A stretch of 64,000 nucleotides of DNA from Streptosporangium subroseum. Lineage in GTDB: Bacteria; Actinomycetota; Actinomycetes; Streptosporangiales; Streptosporangiaceae. The position numbers and the translations under genes were made by a program. The stretch covers positions 62,001 through 126,000 of the forward strand of contig NZ_FZOD01000003.1 in assembly GCF_900188345.1 (NCBI RefSeq), written 5' to 3'. A model generated the notes under the pieces. It made no database searches. It had not been told where the DNA came from and was given only the letters and a program-made list of their open reading frames with translations. Positions 48,002 through 57,720 of this stretch are shown here, one piece after another (position 1 is the stretch's first letter; every line of letters starts with the position of its first letter).

Positions 48002-48121
48002 CCTAGCGCCCCACGGGCCGGGCGGCCCGTCCGGCTCCCCCTTCTCGCCGCCGGGACGGCTCCGGATGGAGGAGTGTCATCCCCGCGAGCGACGAGAACG
48101 GGCTCAGGGGCGCGAACGGGC

Positions 48122-48319
48122 TCAGGAACGGCGGCGGATGCGCAGCAGGGCGGGAACGGCGAGGAGGAGTCCGACGATGAGCACGGCCAGGCCGATCCAG
48201 ATCCACTGACCGGCGCCGCTCATGACACTGCCGCCCACGTAGCCGAGACCCTGCAGCGCCCAGAGTCCGCCCATCAGGACGAGTACTACGCCAACGATGA
48301 TCGGGAGCCAGGTCTTCAT
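48122..48319 (-). CDS. Small membrane protein, 65 aa
   Basis: Two hydrophobic segments (about 5-27 and 39-60) and an RIRRRS tail. ACAGGA precedes ATG 48319. Family not recognised. Confidence 0.65.
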   Translation of the reverse strand: MKTWLPIIVGVVLVLMGGLWALQGLGYVGGSVMSGAGQWIWIGLAVLIVGLLLAVPALLRIRRRS

Positions 48320-48553
48320 CGCACACCGGTCCTGTGGTTGCGGAGATCACGGAGCAGGGTTCTGGGCGCCTGCCGGTCGCATCGATCGGCCGGATCGTGA
48401 TTCCGGCCGATGTTCATGTGGGGGATCCTACGAGCACGACCACCGTGCTCCCCGAACCGGGGTGCCGTCTCCGCTTGGAGGCTCGGGAACCCGGGACGCC
48501 GCGGTCGCGCCGGATCACCGTGCCCTCCTCACCACCCGGACGGTGAGGACGCG

Positions 48554-49996
48554 TCACAGGAGGCGCCTGATGTCCCCGTACGCCCGGTAGAAGCCACCCC
48601 GCTCGGAGAAGCGGACACCCTCGACGAGGTAGCGGACTCCGGCTTCGCGCACCCCCTTGGGGAACTGCACGTTCCGCATCGAGTCGTAGCCCTCGCTGAC
48701 GACCCGCACCCGGAGCCGCTCTCCCTCCCGGAAGCACTCCACCACCACGCCGCCGTCGGTGCGGGAGACGGTGTCCAGGACGACGGTCTCCAGCACGGCG
48801 GTCGGCTCCACCATGGCCAGGCCGGCCGCCGCCTTGACGTCCATCACCTCGGGAACGGTTCCCGCCTGGGCCGCCCTGATCGCCTCCTCGGTGGCGTCGA
48901 TGCAGGCCAGGGTGCCGTCGGTGGTCACGATGTAGAGGCGGTCGTCGAGATACTGCATGGAGAAGGCCGAGCCGCAGCCGGTGGCCAGCTTCCACAGGCG
49001 CTCACCGTCCTGGTCGAAGCAGTACACCGAGGAGTGGCTGTCCCCGGCGAAGACGTAGCGGCCGTCGGGGGCGGTGGCGCAGGAGAAGACGGCGGCGTCA
49101 CAGCGGTAGACCGCCTCGGTGGCGCCGTCCGACTTGCGGAGCCGGTGCACGTCCGCGCGCGACGTGCCGGCGTAGACCGAACCGGACTCCTGCCAGCCGA
49201 ACAGCACCGCGCCGTTGAGGCTCGTCTCCCAGACCGGTGCGCCGTCGTCGGCGTCGTAGCGGGCCACCCCGGTGGAGTGACCGTGGTAGACGGCCTCGTC
49301 GTCGCAGCGGACCATCCAGGCCGCGTCTCCCCTGCCCTTGCGCGACCACTGGAACTCGTCCTCGTGGTCGATGGTGGTGATCCGGCCCGCCCGGTCGGAG
49401 ACGCCCAGCACCCCGTCGTGGATGTCCAGCCAGTAGATGTCGACATCCTCGGCGATCTCGTAGGCGAGCCGGGGGACCTTCCCGCTGAGGTCGTAGACCT
49501 TGCCGTCGTCGGCGCCCGCGTAGATCCAGAAGTCGTCGGCGACGATGCACTTCACCCCGTCGGGCAGCCGGAAGCGGCCGGTGACGGTGCCGCCGTGGGT
49601 GACGGTGTAGACGTCGCCGTTCTGGTTGCCGACCCAGCAGCGCTCTTCGTCCACGAAGATGCCGAACGCCGCCGCACCGCTGGCGAAGCGCCACAGCACC
49701 GGCGCCTGGGTCGCGGTGGAGCGGACGCTCTCCACGCTGCGCCGGGTGACCGTACGGCGCTGGCGCACTCCCCGGACGGCCGGGGCATAGCCCTTGCGGA
49801 CCTTCTCGCTGATCTTCTTCGCCGCGGCGGCCGCGGCCTTCTCCTCCGTGGCGAAGGCCGACGCCTTGGCCTGCCCGCTCTCACCGATCCGGCCGTAGCT
49901 GATCGTCACCTGGGTCCCGTCGAGCACGACCTCGTAAAACTTGTGCGAGCTTCCGCCGTCCTCGGACAGCTCCAGATACGTGCTCCGCGGGGCCAT
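48554..49996 (-). CDS. WGR domain fused to PQQ-like beta-propeller
   Basis: A 480-aa protein. Residues about 1-75 form a WGR domain (YLELSEDGGSSHKFYEVVL, YGRIGESGQAKASAFATEEK), a nucleic-acid-binding fold best known from PARPs. The rest is a propeller of PQQ/WD-like strands (WRFASGAAAFGIFVDEERCW, VYCFDQDGERLWKLATG). No signal peptide, so intracellular. ATG 49996 with GGAGAGGTG fits. WGR fused directly to a propeller is uncommon and the role is unclear; possibly DNA damage or surveillance. Confidence 0.82.
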   Translation of the reverse strand: MAPRSTYLELSEDGGSSHKFYEVVLDGTQVTISYGRIGESGQAKASAFATEEKAAAAAAKKISEKVRKGYAPAVRGVRQRRTVTRRSVESVRSTATQAPVLWRFASGAAAFGIFVDEERCWVGNQNGDVYTVTHGGTVTGRFRLPDGVKCIVADDFWIYAGADDGKVYDLSGKVPRLAYEIAEDVDIYWLDIHDGVLGVSDRAGRITTIDHEDEFQWSRKGRGDAAWMVRCDDEAVYHGHSTGVARYDADDGAPVWETSLNGAVLFGWQESGSVYAGTSRADVHRLRKSDGATEAVYRCDAAVFSCATAPDGRYVFAGDSHSSVYCFDQDGERLWKLATGCGSAFSMQYLDDRLYIVTTDGTLACIDATEEAIRAAQAGTVPEVMDVKAAAGLAMVEPTAVLETVVLDTVSRTDGGVVVECFREGERLRVRVVSEGYDSMRNVQFPKGVREAGVRYLVEGVRFSERGGFYRAYGDIRRLL

Positions 49997-50200
49997 GCCA
50001 CACCTCTCCGTTGATCGACTTTTCGGGAGCGTACGGCAGGCGGGCGACAAATCCAGAAAAGCGTTGATATTAATGTCGATCACTATCCGGTCAGGCGACG
50101 CATGCCGATCGATCCCGCGCCCGCCGCGACGACCATGAGACGTTCCCCATGAACGAATTCGGGGCTTCCAGGCCGGGTGGGACGGGCGGACGCCGCGTCC

Positions 50201-51274
50201 TCATGTCTTCGCGGGCGGCGGGCCCGCGTCCTCCCGACGGTGACGGATCAACGCGACAACGACCGAGGTCACCGGGGCGGCCAGGAAGGTGCCGACGATC
50301 CCGCCCAGGACACCGCCCAGCGCGATGGAGATCAGGATGACCGCACTCGGCAGGTCGAGCGCCCTGCCGTAGATCTGTGGCGCGAGCACGTGCCCCTCGA
50401 GTTGTTGAATGAGCACGGTGACCGCGACCACGATCAGCGCCACCAGCCAGCCCTTGGCCACAAAGGCCACGACCGCTGCCAGCAGACCCGCCGTGAACGC
50501 GCCCACGACGGGAAGGAACGCCCCGGCGAACGTCAGGACAGCCAGCGGCAGGGCGATTGGCACACCGAGGATCCATAGCGCGATCCCGATGAAGAACCCG
50601 TCGACCAAACCGACGATCGCCACTCCGCGAATGTAACGGCCGATGACGTCGAAGATCACCTTGCCGCTGTCCCGCAGGGTCGGCCCGGTCCCCCTGGGCG
50701 CCAGATCGGTGATCCACTGGACAAGACGGTCACCGCTGTGCACGAAGTAAACGGACAGGATCATGGCGAGCACCAGTCCTATCAGGATCTCCCCGACGGT
50801 GTGCACGCCCGCCAAGGCTCCGCTCGCGATCCTCCCACCCTGCGTGCTCAGGTACTGCTTGGCCTGGTCGAACAGCTCCGAGCTTCTCTGTTCACTCAGG
50901 CCGAAGGACGACGCCAGCGACTGCAGGTCGCCGGCCACCTTGCCGAAACTCCTTCCCAGCTCGGCCACGCCGTTGACCGTGGACGGCACGAGCAGCGCGA
51001 CGAACGCCGCCAGGAGGAGGAACCCTCCCAGACACACGACGACGGTGGCGAGCGCCCGGCTCAGCCCGCGCCTCCCGAGCCATCGGTACGGCGGCAGCAG
51101 AAGCGTGGTGATGACCACCCCGAGGAGGATGGGGAGGGCGATCGCCCGGACGAGGTAGAGGCCCCACAGGATCACCGCCACCAGCGCGATGATCCCGAGC
51201 AGCCGCCACGCCGTGTCGCCCGCTCGCCGCAGTCCACTGTCCCCCGCCGCCACGGAACCGGTGCGATCCTCCAT
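50201..51274 (-). CDS. AI-2E family transporter
   Basis: A 357-aa polytopic protein of the PerM/AI-2E group with about eight spans; residues FVHSGDRLVQWITDL, LPVVGAFTAGLLAAVVAF and EGHVLAPQIYGRAL are typical. The family exports small molecules or ions, including AI-2 and Na+. ATG 51274 after GGGAAGGTG; further upstream in-frame starts give an odd tail. Monocistronic. Confidence 0.88.
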   Translation of the reverse strand: MEDRTGSVAAGDSGLRRAGDTAWRLLGIIALVAVILWGLYLVRAIALPILLGVVITTLLLPPYRWLGRRGLSRALATVVVCLGGFLLLAAFVALLVPSTVNGVAELGRSFGKVAGDLQSLASSFGLSEQRSSELFDQAKQYLSTQGGRIASGALAGVHTVGEILIGLVLAMILSVYFVHSGDRLVQWITDLAPRGTGPTLRDSGKVIFDVIGRYIRGVAIVGLVDGFFIGIALWILGVPIALPLAVLTFAGAFLPVVGAFTAGLLAAVVAFVAKGWLVALIVVAVTVLIQQLEGHVLAPQIYGRALDLPSAVILISIALGGVLGGIVGTFLAAPVTSVVVALIRHRREDAGPPPAKT

Positions 51275-51400
51275 GCCGGGCACCTTCCCCGAGCAGATCA
51301 CCGGCAACCGTGCCGAGCTGGGCGGATATGAGTCCGCCGGAGCCTCGGACGGTGTTCGCAACCGGTCCGCGTGGCCTCCGAGAGCGGAGTCGGCCGAGCA

Positions 51401-52117
51401 TCACAGCGAGCGGCCGATCGCTGAGACGTCAAGTCCGCGGCCGGTCGAGCGCTCGTTTGCTGAGATGTCGGATCCGCGGCCGGGAAGTGTCAACCGGACC
51501 CGCTCCATCACGGCCAGCATCGCCAGCACCGTCACCTCGAAACTCACCAGCAGCCGCTGGGTGACTCCGGCCGGGATCTCCTCATTGGTCAGGTCGATGC
51601 CGAACATCCGCACGACGTAGGGGACGACCACCGTGACCAGGACACCCAGGGACGCCAGGCTCAGCAGCCGTACCCACCGGGCACAGGGGCCGGCCGCGTG
51701 CCGCCGGGCCAGGAGCAGGCCCGCGACCGGCATCGTCAGGAAGGCCACGAACGCCGCGTACCGGTGGATGCCGCCGGACATCGACAGCGGCACGCCGGGC
51801 TCGTCGGTGGGGAAGGCGCCGATCAGCAGCATGCACAGGCCCCAGAGCCCGACCAGCAGCGCGGCCCTGCGGTCCTCGCCGCGCCGGGCCAGCAGGACCG
51901 CGATGACCGTCGCGGCCACGGCGAAGAGGGTGAGCGAGACGGGCAGCAGCCAGCCGTCCGCCTCGAACGCGTACTCACTGATCACGGTGTGAACCGGATC
52001 GAGGCCCGTGACCACGTGCAGCCCGAGCATTGTCACGGCTCCGGCGCCGATCGCCGCGTAGCCGCCGAGGATCATCCTGGACCCCGAAATCGCCTGACTC
52101 GCCATGTCTTCAACCAT
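51401..52117 (-). CDS. DUF998 membrane protein
   Basis: A 238-aa protein with about six spans: GAGAVTMLGLHVVTGLDPVH, HTVISEYAFEADGW, IGAFPTDEPGVPLSMSGGIH, HRYAAFVAFLTMPVAG match DUF998. C-terminal residues GRGSDISANERSTGRGLDVS repeat a 13-residue pattern encoded by a short tandem duplication. ATG 52117 or 52105. Function unknown. Confidence 0.82.
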   Translation of the reverse strand: MVEDMASQAISGSRMILGGYAAIGAGAVTMLGLHVVTGLDPVHTVISEYAFEADGWLLPVSLTLFAVAATVIAVLLARRGEDRRAALLVGLWGLCMLLIGAFPTDEPGVPLSMSGGIHRYAAFVAFLTMPVAGLLLARRHAAGPCARWVRLLSLASLGVLVTVVVPYVVRMFGIDLTNEEIPAGVTQRLLVSFEVTVLAMLAVMERVRLTLPGRGSDISANERSTGRGLDVSAIGRSL

Positions 52118-52346
52118 GGCGACGGCCAAGATCAGGGAATATCCGAAATAGCCCCCAAGCACCCCTGACGGACCCCGGAGGAGCCCCGAGACCGGGTAGG
52201 GCGGGCAGGAAGGGGACGCCCGCCGTACCGCACCCGTGAGCTGCGCGAAGACAGGCGATGGTAGAGCGTGCCCCCTCAGGGTCCCACCTGACGTGGGGCT
52301 CTCCACAGGGCGTTGCTTCTCGGATTCTCCGTACGGGAGACCCGGT

Positions 52347-52378
52347 TTGACTTCGAGTGCGCTCTAAGGCGCAAGGTT
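52347..52378 (+). promoter_or_regulatory. MerR-type promoter with internal dyad
   Basis: TTGACT (52347-52352) as -35, CTTCGAG-TGCG-CTCTAAG dyad (52351-52368, one mismatch) filling a long spacer, and a weak AAGGTT -10 about 20 nt away. Such over-long spacers with a dyad are the hallmark of MerR-activated promoters. The MerR gene starts 7 nt later, so the transcript may be nearly leaderless. Confidence 0.6.
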
Positions 52379-52384
52379 GTGCAT

Positions 52385-52747
52385 ATGGGGATGACCATCC
52401 AGGAGGCCTCGCGCAAATCGGGGCTGAGCGCGCACACCCTGCGCTACTACGAGCGCATCGGGCTCATCCACGCGGTGGACCGGAACATGAACGGGCACCG
52501 CAGCTACACGGAGCCCGATCTGAGCTGGCTCGACTTCCTCACCAGGCTGCGATCGACCGGCATGCCCATAGCGGACATGTGCCGGTACGCCGAGCTGCGC
52601 AGGCAGGGTCCGGAGACCTTCGCCACCCGGCGACGACTGCTGGAGGTCCACCGGGAGCGAGTCCGGGCCCAGATCTCGCAGCTCACCGGGGACCTGGAGG
52701 TCCTCGACCACAAGATTGACTTCTACAACGCTCAGGAGAACGAATGA
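52385..52747 (+). CDS. MerR-family transcriptional regulator
   Basis: A 120-aa Mer[60 protein letters not shown], then a helical dimer region. The absence of a large effector domain fits the group that controls adjacent reductase genes. ATG 52385 (MGMTIQEA) or ATG 52391. It overlaps the aldo-keto reductase start (ATGA), so co-regulation is likely. Confidence 0.92.
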   Translation: MGMTIQEASRKSGLSAHTLRYYERIGLIHAVDRNMNGHRSYTEPDLSWLDFLTRLRSTGMPIADMCRYAELRRQGPETFATRRRLLEVHRERVRAQISQLTGDLEVLDHKIDFYNAQENE

Positions 52748-53724
52748 ACAGGCGTCGTCTCGGCCAGAAGGGCCCTGAGGTCTCGGCCATCGGGCTCGGC
52801 TGCATGGGAATGTCGGAATTTTACGGCGAGGCCGACGAGGCCGAGTCGATCGCGGTCATCCATCACGCCCTCGACCTCGGCGTGAACTTCCTGGACACCG
52901 CCGACCAGTACGGCAGGGGCCACAACGAGGAGTTGGTCGGCCGGGCCATCTCCGGCCGCAGGGACGAGGTGGTGCTGGCCACCAAGTTCGGCATAGTCCG
53001 GGGCGAGGACCCGGCTTTCCGCGGCGTGGACGGCAGCCCCGACTACGTGAGGAAGGCCGCCGACGCCTCGCTCCAGCGGCTGGGTCTGGACCACATCGAC
53101 CTGTACTACCTGCACCGCCGTGACCCGAAGGTGCCCATCGAGGACACCGTCGGCGCGATGGGCGAGCTGGTCGCCGCGGGCAAGGTCGGCCAGATCGGCC
53201 TGTCGGAGGTGAGCGCCGAGACCCTGAGGAAGGCCCACGCCACCCACCCGATCGCCGCCCTGCAGAGCGAGTACTCGCTGTTCACCCGCAGGCTGGAGGC
53301 GGAGATCCTGCCGACCGCCCGAGAGCTGGGCATCGCGCTGGTGGCCTACTCGCCGATCAGCCGAGGGCTGCTGAGCGGCAAGCTCGCCTCGTCCGACGAA
53401 CTGCCGGACGACGACTTCCGCAAGCACCAGCCCCGCTTCACCGGGGAGAACGCGGTGCGCAACAACGCACTCGTCGCGGAGGTCCGCAAGATCGCCGAAG
53501 AGGTGGGCTGCACCCCCGCCCAGCTCTCCCTGGCCTGGCTGCTCGCCCAGGGCGAGGACGTCATCCCGATCCCGGGCACCAAGCGGCTGCGCTACCTGGA
53601 GGAGAACGCGGCGGCGGCCGACGTCACGCTGACCTCCGCCCAGCTCGCCGCGATCGACGCCGCCGTGCCCGCCGGGGCCGTGGCGGGCGACCGCTACGCG
53701 AACATGGCCCCCCTGGAGGAGTGA
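52744..53724 (+). CDS. Aldo/keto reductase
   Basis: A 326-aa TIM-barrel NADPH-dependent oxidoreductase: catalytic tetrad Asp51 (LDTADQYG), Tyr56, Lys81 (ATKFGI), His124 (YYLHRRDP). Substrate unknown; MerR-coupled AKRs often respond to electrophiles. The start overlaps the MerR stop. Confidence 0.93.
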   Translation: MNRRRLGQKGPEVSAIGLGCMGMSEFYGEADEAESIAVIHHALDLGVNFLDTADQYGRGHNEELVGRAISGRRDEVVLATKFGIVRGEDPAFRGVDGSPDYVRKAADASLQRLGLDHIDLYYLHRRDPKVPIEDTVGAMGELVAAGKVGQIGLSEVSAETLRKAHATHPIAALQSEYSLFTRRLEAEILPTARELGIALVAYSPISRGLLSGKLASSDELPDDDFRKHQPRFTGENAVRNNALVAEVRKIAEEVGCTPAQLSLAWLLAQGEDVIPIPGTKRLRYLEENAAAADVTLTSAQLAAIDAAVPAGAVAGDRYANMAPLEE

Positions 53725-53737
53725 CCGACCGGTCCGG

Positions 53738-53815
53738 CTCGTCAGGGCACGGGCCGCGGCCACCAGACCCGTCAGGGTGCGGGCCGACCGGCTCGGCCCG
53801 TCGGGGTGCGGGCCG
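53738..53815. repeat. Three ~29-bp direct repeats after the reductase
   Basis: C(T/C)CGTC(A/G)GGG(C/T)(A/G)CGGGCCG occurs at 53738-53756, 53768-53786 and 53797-53815, spaced 30 and 29 bp, between convergent genes. Confidence 0.85.
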
Positions 53816-53872
53816 GGCGGCCGCCGGATGAGGCGCCGTATCCCGGCAGGGGCTCGCCGGCTCGCTGTCGCC

Positions 53873-55069
53873 TTACCGTGTGATCTTGTTCGGCTCCAGC
53901 TCGTGGTGTGTCATCACATTCGTGGTGGCGCTGCGGTCGAGGTACCCGGCGACGAGTGCTATCCAGAGGCCTGCCGCGGCGAGGGCGGCACCGACGAGGG
54001 CCGTGGACATCCATCCCCGGCCGGAGACGACGGCGACTCCTGCCAGCCACACTCCTCCCGCGTTGGCGAGGTTGAAAGCGGAGTGGTTGGAGGCGGCGGA
54101 GAGGGTTGGGGCGTCGCCGGCGAAGCGTATGACCATGGTCTGCAGGGGGGCGGTCATGAGGAAGCCGACTGCGCCGAGCAGGACGATCATGGGCAGGGCG
54201 ATCCAGATGATGTGCGCGGTGAAGTAGAAGGCGACCAGAGCGATGACGAGACCGGCGAGGCTCGCATAGGCGGTAGGGCGGGCGGCCCGGTCGGTGAGGG
54301 GACCGGCTGCGGCCACGCCGATGGTCATGCCGATGCCGGACAGCGCCAGGACCCACATGACGGACGACTCGCTCAGTCCCATGACATGAGTTGTGATGGA
54401 GGACAGGTAGGCGTAGGTGGCGAAGACGCCGGCGAAACCGAAGACGGCGGTGGCGAGGGTGAGGAGGACCTGCGGCTTGCGCAGGGCGCTCAGCTCGCGG
54501 CGCAGGCTCTGCTGCGGTTCGGCGGGTTCGTAGGGGATGAGCAGGATGAGGCTGACGACGGCGAGGACGCCGATGGCGGTGACGGCGAGGAAGGTGGTAC
54601 GCCAGCCGACGGCCTGTCCCACGAGGGTGGCGATCGGGACGCCGATGATGTTGGCGAAGGTCAGCCCGAGCAGGATGGTGGCGATGGCGCGGCCTTCGCG
54701 TCCCTTGGGGGCGAGGTGCGCGGCGACGACGGAGCCGGCTCCGAAGAAGGCGCCGTGGGGCAGGCCTGTGACGAAGCGTCCGGTCAGTGCCCAGCCGAAG
54801 TTGGGTGACAGGGCGGAGAGCAGATTGCCCGCGACGAAGATGCTCATCAGCAGGATGAGCAGATGTTTACGGGGCATGCGTACGCCGATGATGGCCAGGA
54901 GCGGGGCTCCGATGACGACTCCGAGGGCGTAGGCGGAGACAAGGTTGCCGGCGGTGGGGACGCTGGTGTTCAGGTCGGCCGCGACGTTCGGTAGCAGGCC
55001 CATGATGACGAATTCGGTGGTGCCGATACCGAAGGCGCTGATGGCCAGGGCGAGGAGAGCCAATGGCAT
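53873..55069 (-). CDS. DHA1-family MFS exporter
   Basis: A 398-aa 12-span transporter: LALAISAFGIGTTEFVIMGL, GVVIGAPLLAIIGVRMPRKH (motif A-like), GRFVTGLPHGAFFGAGSVVA (motif C-like). Resembles the Cmx/AraJ/PbuE drug-efflux or nucleoside group. No adjacent regulator gene; its promoter region holds a perfect palindrome (55176-55189). ATG 55069. Confidence 0.9.
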   Translation of the reverse strand: MPLALLALAISAFGIGTTEFVIMGLLPNVAADLNTSVPTAGNLVSAYALGVVIGAPLLAIIGVRMPRKHLLILLMSIFVAGNLLSALSPNFGWALTGRFVTGLPHGAFFGAGSVVAAHLAPKGREGRAIATILLGLTFANIIGVPIATLVGQAVGWRTTFLAVTAIGVLAVVSLILLIPYEPAEPQQSLRRELSALRKPQVLLTLATAVFGFAGVFATYAYLSSITTHVMGLSESSVMWVLALSGIGMTIGVAAAGPLTDRAARPTAYASLAGLVIALVAFYFTAHIIWIALPMIVLLGAVGFLMTAPLQTMVIRFAGDAPTLSAASNHSAFNLANAGGVWLAGVAVVSGRGWMSTALVGAALAAAGLWIALVAGYLDRSATTNVMTHHELEPNKITR

Positions 55070-55699
55070 GAGCGGTGCCCTTTCACAATTGCTCAGACGA
55101 GTACGTGCCGTCTCGGGTTTTCGCCACGGGAGCGGTCCGCGGATGGAGCCATACGTCCGAACGCCTCGAAATTATTGAAGGATCCTTCATTGATGATGAT
55201 TACTTCAATGCCTGGATGGCGTGTCGTATTCCTTCGGGCCTCACCGGCTCCCCCGCGCCCGCAGACCTGATCGGACGCCGGCGCACGACGCAGCCGCTGC
55301 TCAGCGGGCAGCGTTGAGGGGCATACCGGGAAACGGCCCCGGACGGAGCCTTGATCGACGAAACCGGCCGGGCGACGGCCCGCTCGTAGGACCCTGGTGA
55401 GATGTAGGTAAGGGTCGCGCTTCAGGGTCAACGCGGGGCCCGCTCACCATCCACTCCGACCCACCCGCATCCACCGGCCCGCCCGCACCTGAGCCGGACA
55501 CGGCCGCCGATGCGGTGGCCCCGCTGTCGGTGTCGGCCGCACCCCCCTACCGCTCGCCTCCGCACTCGACACGACCGGCCGCACTCCGGCGAGCCGGACG
55601 AAAGGTTCGGCCCGTCTTCACCCTCTTGACCTTTGATCATGCCGACCCGTAAGGATGCCGTAATCGCCGGGCAACCTTGAATGGTTACCCTGCGGTCAC
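55070..55699. other. Long divergent intergenic region
   Basis: 55150-55220 is AT-rich and contains the palindrome at 55176 with flanking CATTGAAG/CAATGAAG-type sequences reading towards the MFS gene. 55200-55560 looks non-coding despite short open frames. 55626-55700 holds a TTGACC-like -35 and likely promoter of the nucleotidase gene. Confidence 0.5.
55176..55189. promoter_or_regulatory. TGAAGGATCCTTCA perfect palindrome, putative operator of the exporter
   Basis: A 14-bp perfect palindrome about 107 nt upstream of the MFS start, in the only AT-rich part of the gap. Flanking ATTGAAGTAATCATC-like text on the minus strand could supply -35 elements. Type fits MarR/HxlR sites. Confidence 0.55.
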
Positions 55700-57457
55700 A
55701 TGCGCAGTAAGAAACTCGTCGTCCTCGGTGTGGCCGGCCTCATGGCCCTGGCCGTTCCGACCGTCGCGTACGCCTCCCCCGACAAGTCCGTGACCGTGAC
55801 CGTGATGGGCACCTCGGACCTGCACGGCAACACCCTCAACTGGGACTACTTCAACAACGCGGAGTTCAACGACAGCAAGGCCAATGACGTCGGCCTGGCC
55901 AAGGTCTCGACGCTGGTCAACAAGATCCGCCGCGAGCGCGGCGCGGACCACACCCTGCTGTTCGACTCCGGCGACACCATCCAGGGCACGCCGCTGACCT
56001 ACTACTACGCCAAGGTCAAGCCGGTCGACAAGACGGGCGAGATTCACCCGATGGCCCGCGCGATGAACGCCATCGGCTACGACGCGGTGACGCTCGGCAA
56101 CCACGAGTTCAACTACGGGCTGCCGCTGCTGGCCACGTGGGTGAAGCAGATGAAGGCCCCGGTGCTCGGCGCCAACGCCGTGCACGCCAAGTCGGGCCTG
56201 CCCGCCTACCAGCCGTTCACCATCAAGACGATGAAGATCAAGGGCGAGAAGCCGGTCCGCGTCGGCGTGCTCGGCCTGACCAACCCGGGCGTGGCGATCT
56301 GGGACAAGGGCAACGTCGAGGGCAAGCTCCGCTTCACCGACCTGGTCGCCAGCGCCAAGAAGTGGGTGCCGATCATCCGCGGCCTCGGCGCGGACGTGGT
56401 CGTGGTCACCGCGCACGCGGGCGACAACGGGATGTCCTCCTACGGCAGCGAACTGCCGATCGAGAACGCCTCGGCCCTGGTCGCCGAGCAGGTTCCGGGC
56501 ATCGACGCGGTGCTGTTCGGGCACGCGCACAACGAGGTGGCGCAGAAGTTCGTCACCAACAAGGTCACCGGCCAGCAGGTGCTGCTCACCGAGCCCAGCA
56601 GGTGGGGCCAGCGGCTGAGCGTGATCGACTTCAAGCTCACCAAGAAGCACGGCAAGTGGGCGGTCACCGGCAAGTCCTCCGCCACGCTGAACACCAACAC
56701 GGTGGCCGAGGACCCGAAGATCGTCGCTCTCATGAAGAAGCAGCACGACACCACGGTCACGTACGTCAACACGGTGGTGGCCCAGTCCAAGGAGCAGCTG
56801 CTGGCGGCCGAGTCGCCGTACAAGGACACCCCGATCCTGGACTACATCCACAAGGTCCAGACCGAGACGGTGAAGAAGGCCCTGGAGGGTACGGCGGACG
56901 CCGCCCTGCCGGTGCTGTCGATCGCCGCGCCGTTCAGCAGGAGCGCGACCTTCCCGGCCGGGCCGATCAGCGTGCGCGACATGGCGGGTCTGTACATCTA
57001 CGACAACACGCTGATGGCCGTGAAGCTCACCGGAACCCAGCTGAAGGACTACCTGGAATATTCGGCCAGATACTTCAACCAGCTCGCGCCGGACGCCCCG
57101 ATCGACCTCTCCGCGCTGACCAACGCGGGTGGCACCCCGGACTACAACTACGACCAGTTCTCCGGCGTCACCTACGACGTGGACGTCGCCAAGCCGGTCG
57201 GCCAGCGGATCGCCGGGCTGTCCTACCAGGGCGCCCCGGTCGCCGCCGACCAGCAGTTCGTGGTCGCGATCAACAACTATCGCCAGTCGGGCGGCGGCGG
57301 CTTCCCGCACGTCACGACCGCCCCGGTGGTCTACAACGCCCAGGTGGAGATCCGCCAGGCGCTGATCGACTACGCCACGGCGACCGGGGTCATCGACCCC
57401 GCCGCCTTCACCGAGCCCAACTGGAAGCTGACCCGCGACGGCAAGCCGCTCTTCTGA
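55700..57457 (+). CDS. Secreted 5'-nucleotidase/2',3'-cyclic phosphodiesterase
   Basis: A 585-aa secreted bimetal phosphoesterase (UshA/CpdB type). Signal peptide ends AYA (about residue 25). Metal and catalytic motifs: SDLHGN (D40, H42), DSGDTIQG (D92), GNHEF (N134, H135), TAHAGD (H239), GHAHNE (H275, H277). C-terminal nucleotide-specificity domain from about 360 (NNYRQSGGGGFP). It removes phosphate from extracellular nucleotides. No ribosome site is evident, so the start could be leaderless-like. Followed by a 16-bp terminator. Confidence 0.94.
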   Translation: MRSKKLVVLGVAGLMALAVPTVAYASPDKSVTVTVMGTSDLHGNTLNWDYFNNAEFNDSKANDVGLAKVSTLVNKIRRERGADHTLLFDSGDTIQGTPLTYYYAKVKPVDKTGEIHPMARAMNAIGYDAVTLGNHEFNYGLPLLATWVKQMKAPVLGANAVHAKSGLPAYQPFTIKTMKIKGEKPVRVGVLGLTNPGVAIWDKGNVEGKLRFTDLVASAKKWVPIIRGLGADVVVVTAHAGDNGMSSYGSELPIENASALVAEQVPGIDAVLFGHAHNEVAQKFVTNKVTGQQVLLTEPSRWGQRLSVIDFKLTKKHGKWAVTGKSSATLNTNTVAEDPKIVALMKKQHDTTVTYVNTVVAQSKEQLLAAESPYKDTPILDYIHKVQTETVKKALEGTADAALPVLSIAAPFSRSATFPAGPISVRDMAGLYIYDNTLMAVKLTGTQLKDYLEYSARYFNQLAPDAPIDLSALTNAGGTPDYNYDQFSGVTYDVDVAKPVGQRIAGLSYQGAPVAADQQFVVAINNYRQSGGGGFPHVTTAPVVYNAQVEIRQALIDYATATGVIDPAAFTEPNWKLTRDGKPLF

Positions 57458-57486
57458 CCTGACGGAAGGCGTGTCGCGAAGCACCT

Positions 57487-57522
57487 GGAAGGGGGCGGCC
57501 GGGGAACCGGCCGCCCCCTTCC
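57487..57522 (+). terminator. Strong terminator after the nucleotidase
   Basis: GGAAGGGGGCGGCCGG (57487-57502), loop GGAA, CCGGCCGCCCCCTTCC (57507-57522): a perfect 16-bp stem with a GNRA-type loop, 30 nt after the stop. A second small stem (CCGCTCC/GGAGCGG, 57609-57624) lies downstream of the pcaG stop on the other strand. Confidence 0.92.
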
Positions 57523-57720
57523 CCTCTCCGAAGACCTCTTACCCGGCGATCTCCGGAGGGCAGGCCGGGAAAGGCCTTATGTGAAGGTCCTTCCCCGAGG
57601 ATCCCCAACCGCTCCAAGGAGCGGATCGGGGTGGAATCGGGATCCCCCGCGCGGCCCGGCCACCCGGGCGGAGCCCGCGAGGCTCCTCCCCGGAGGCCGG
57701 CCGCGTCCGCGGGAAAGCCG

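Noticed and set aside
55685-57484. A 599-codon minus-strand open frame opposite the nucleotidase
   Set aside because: Antisense shadow; the plus strand has all metal-site motifs of a 5'-nucleotidase.
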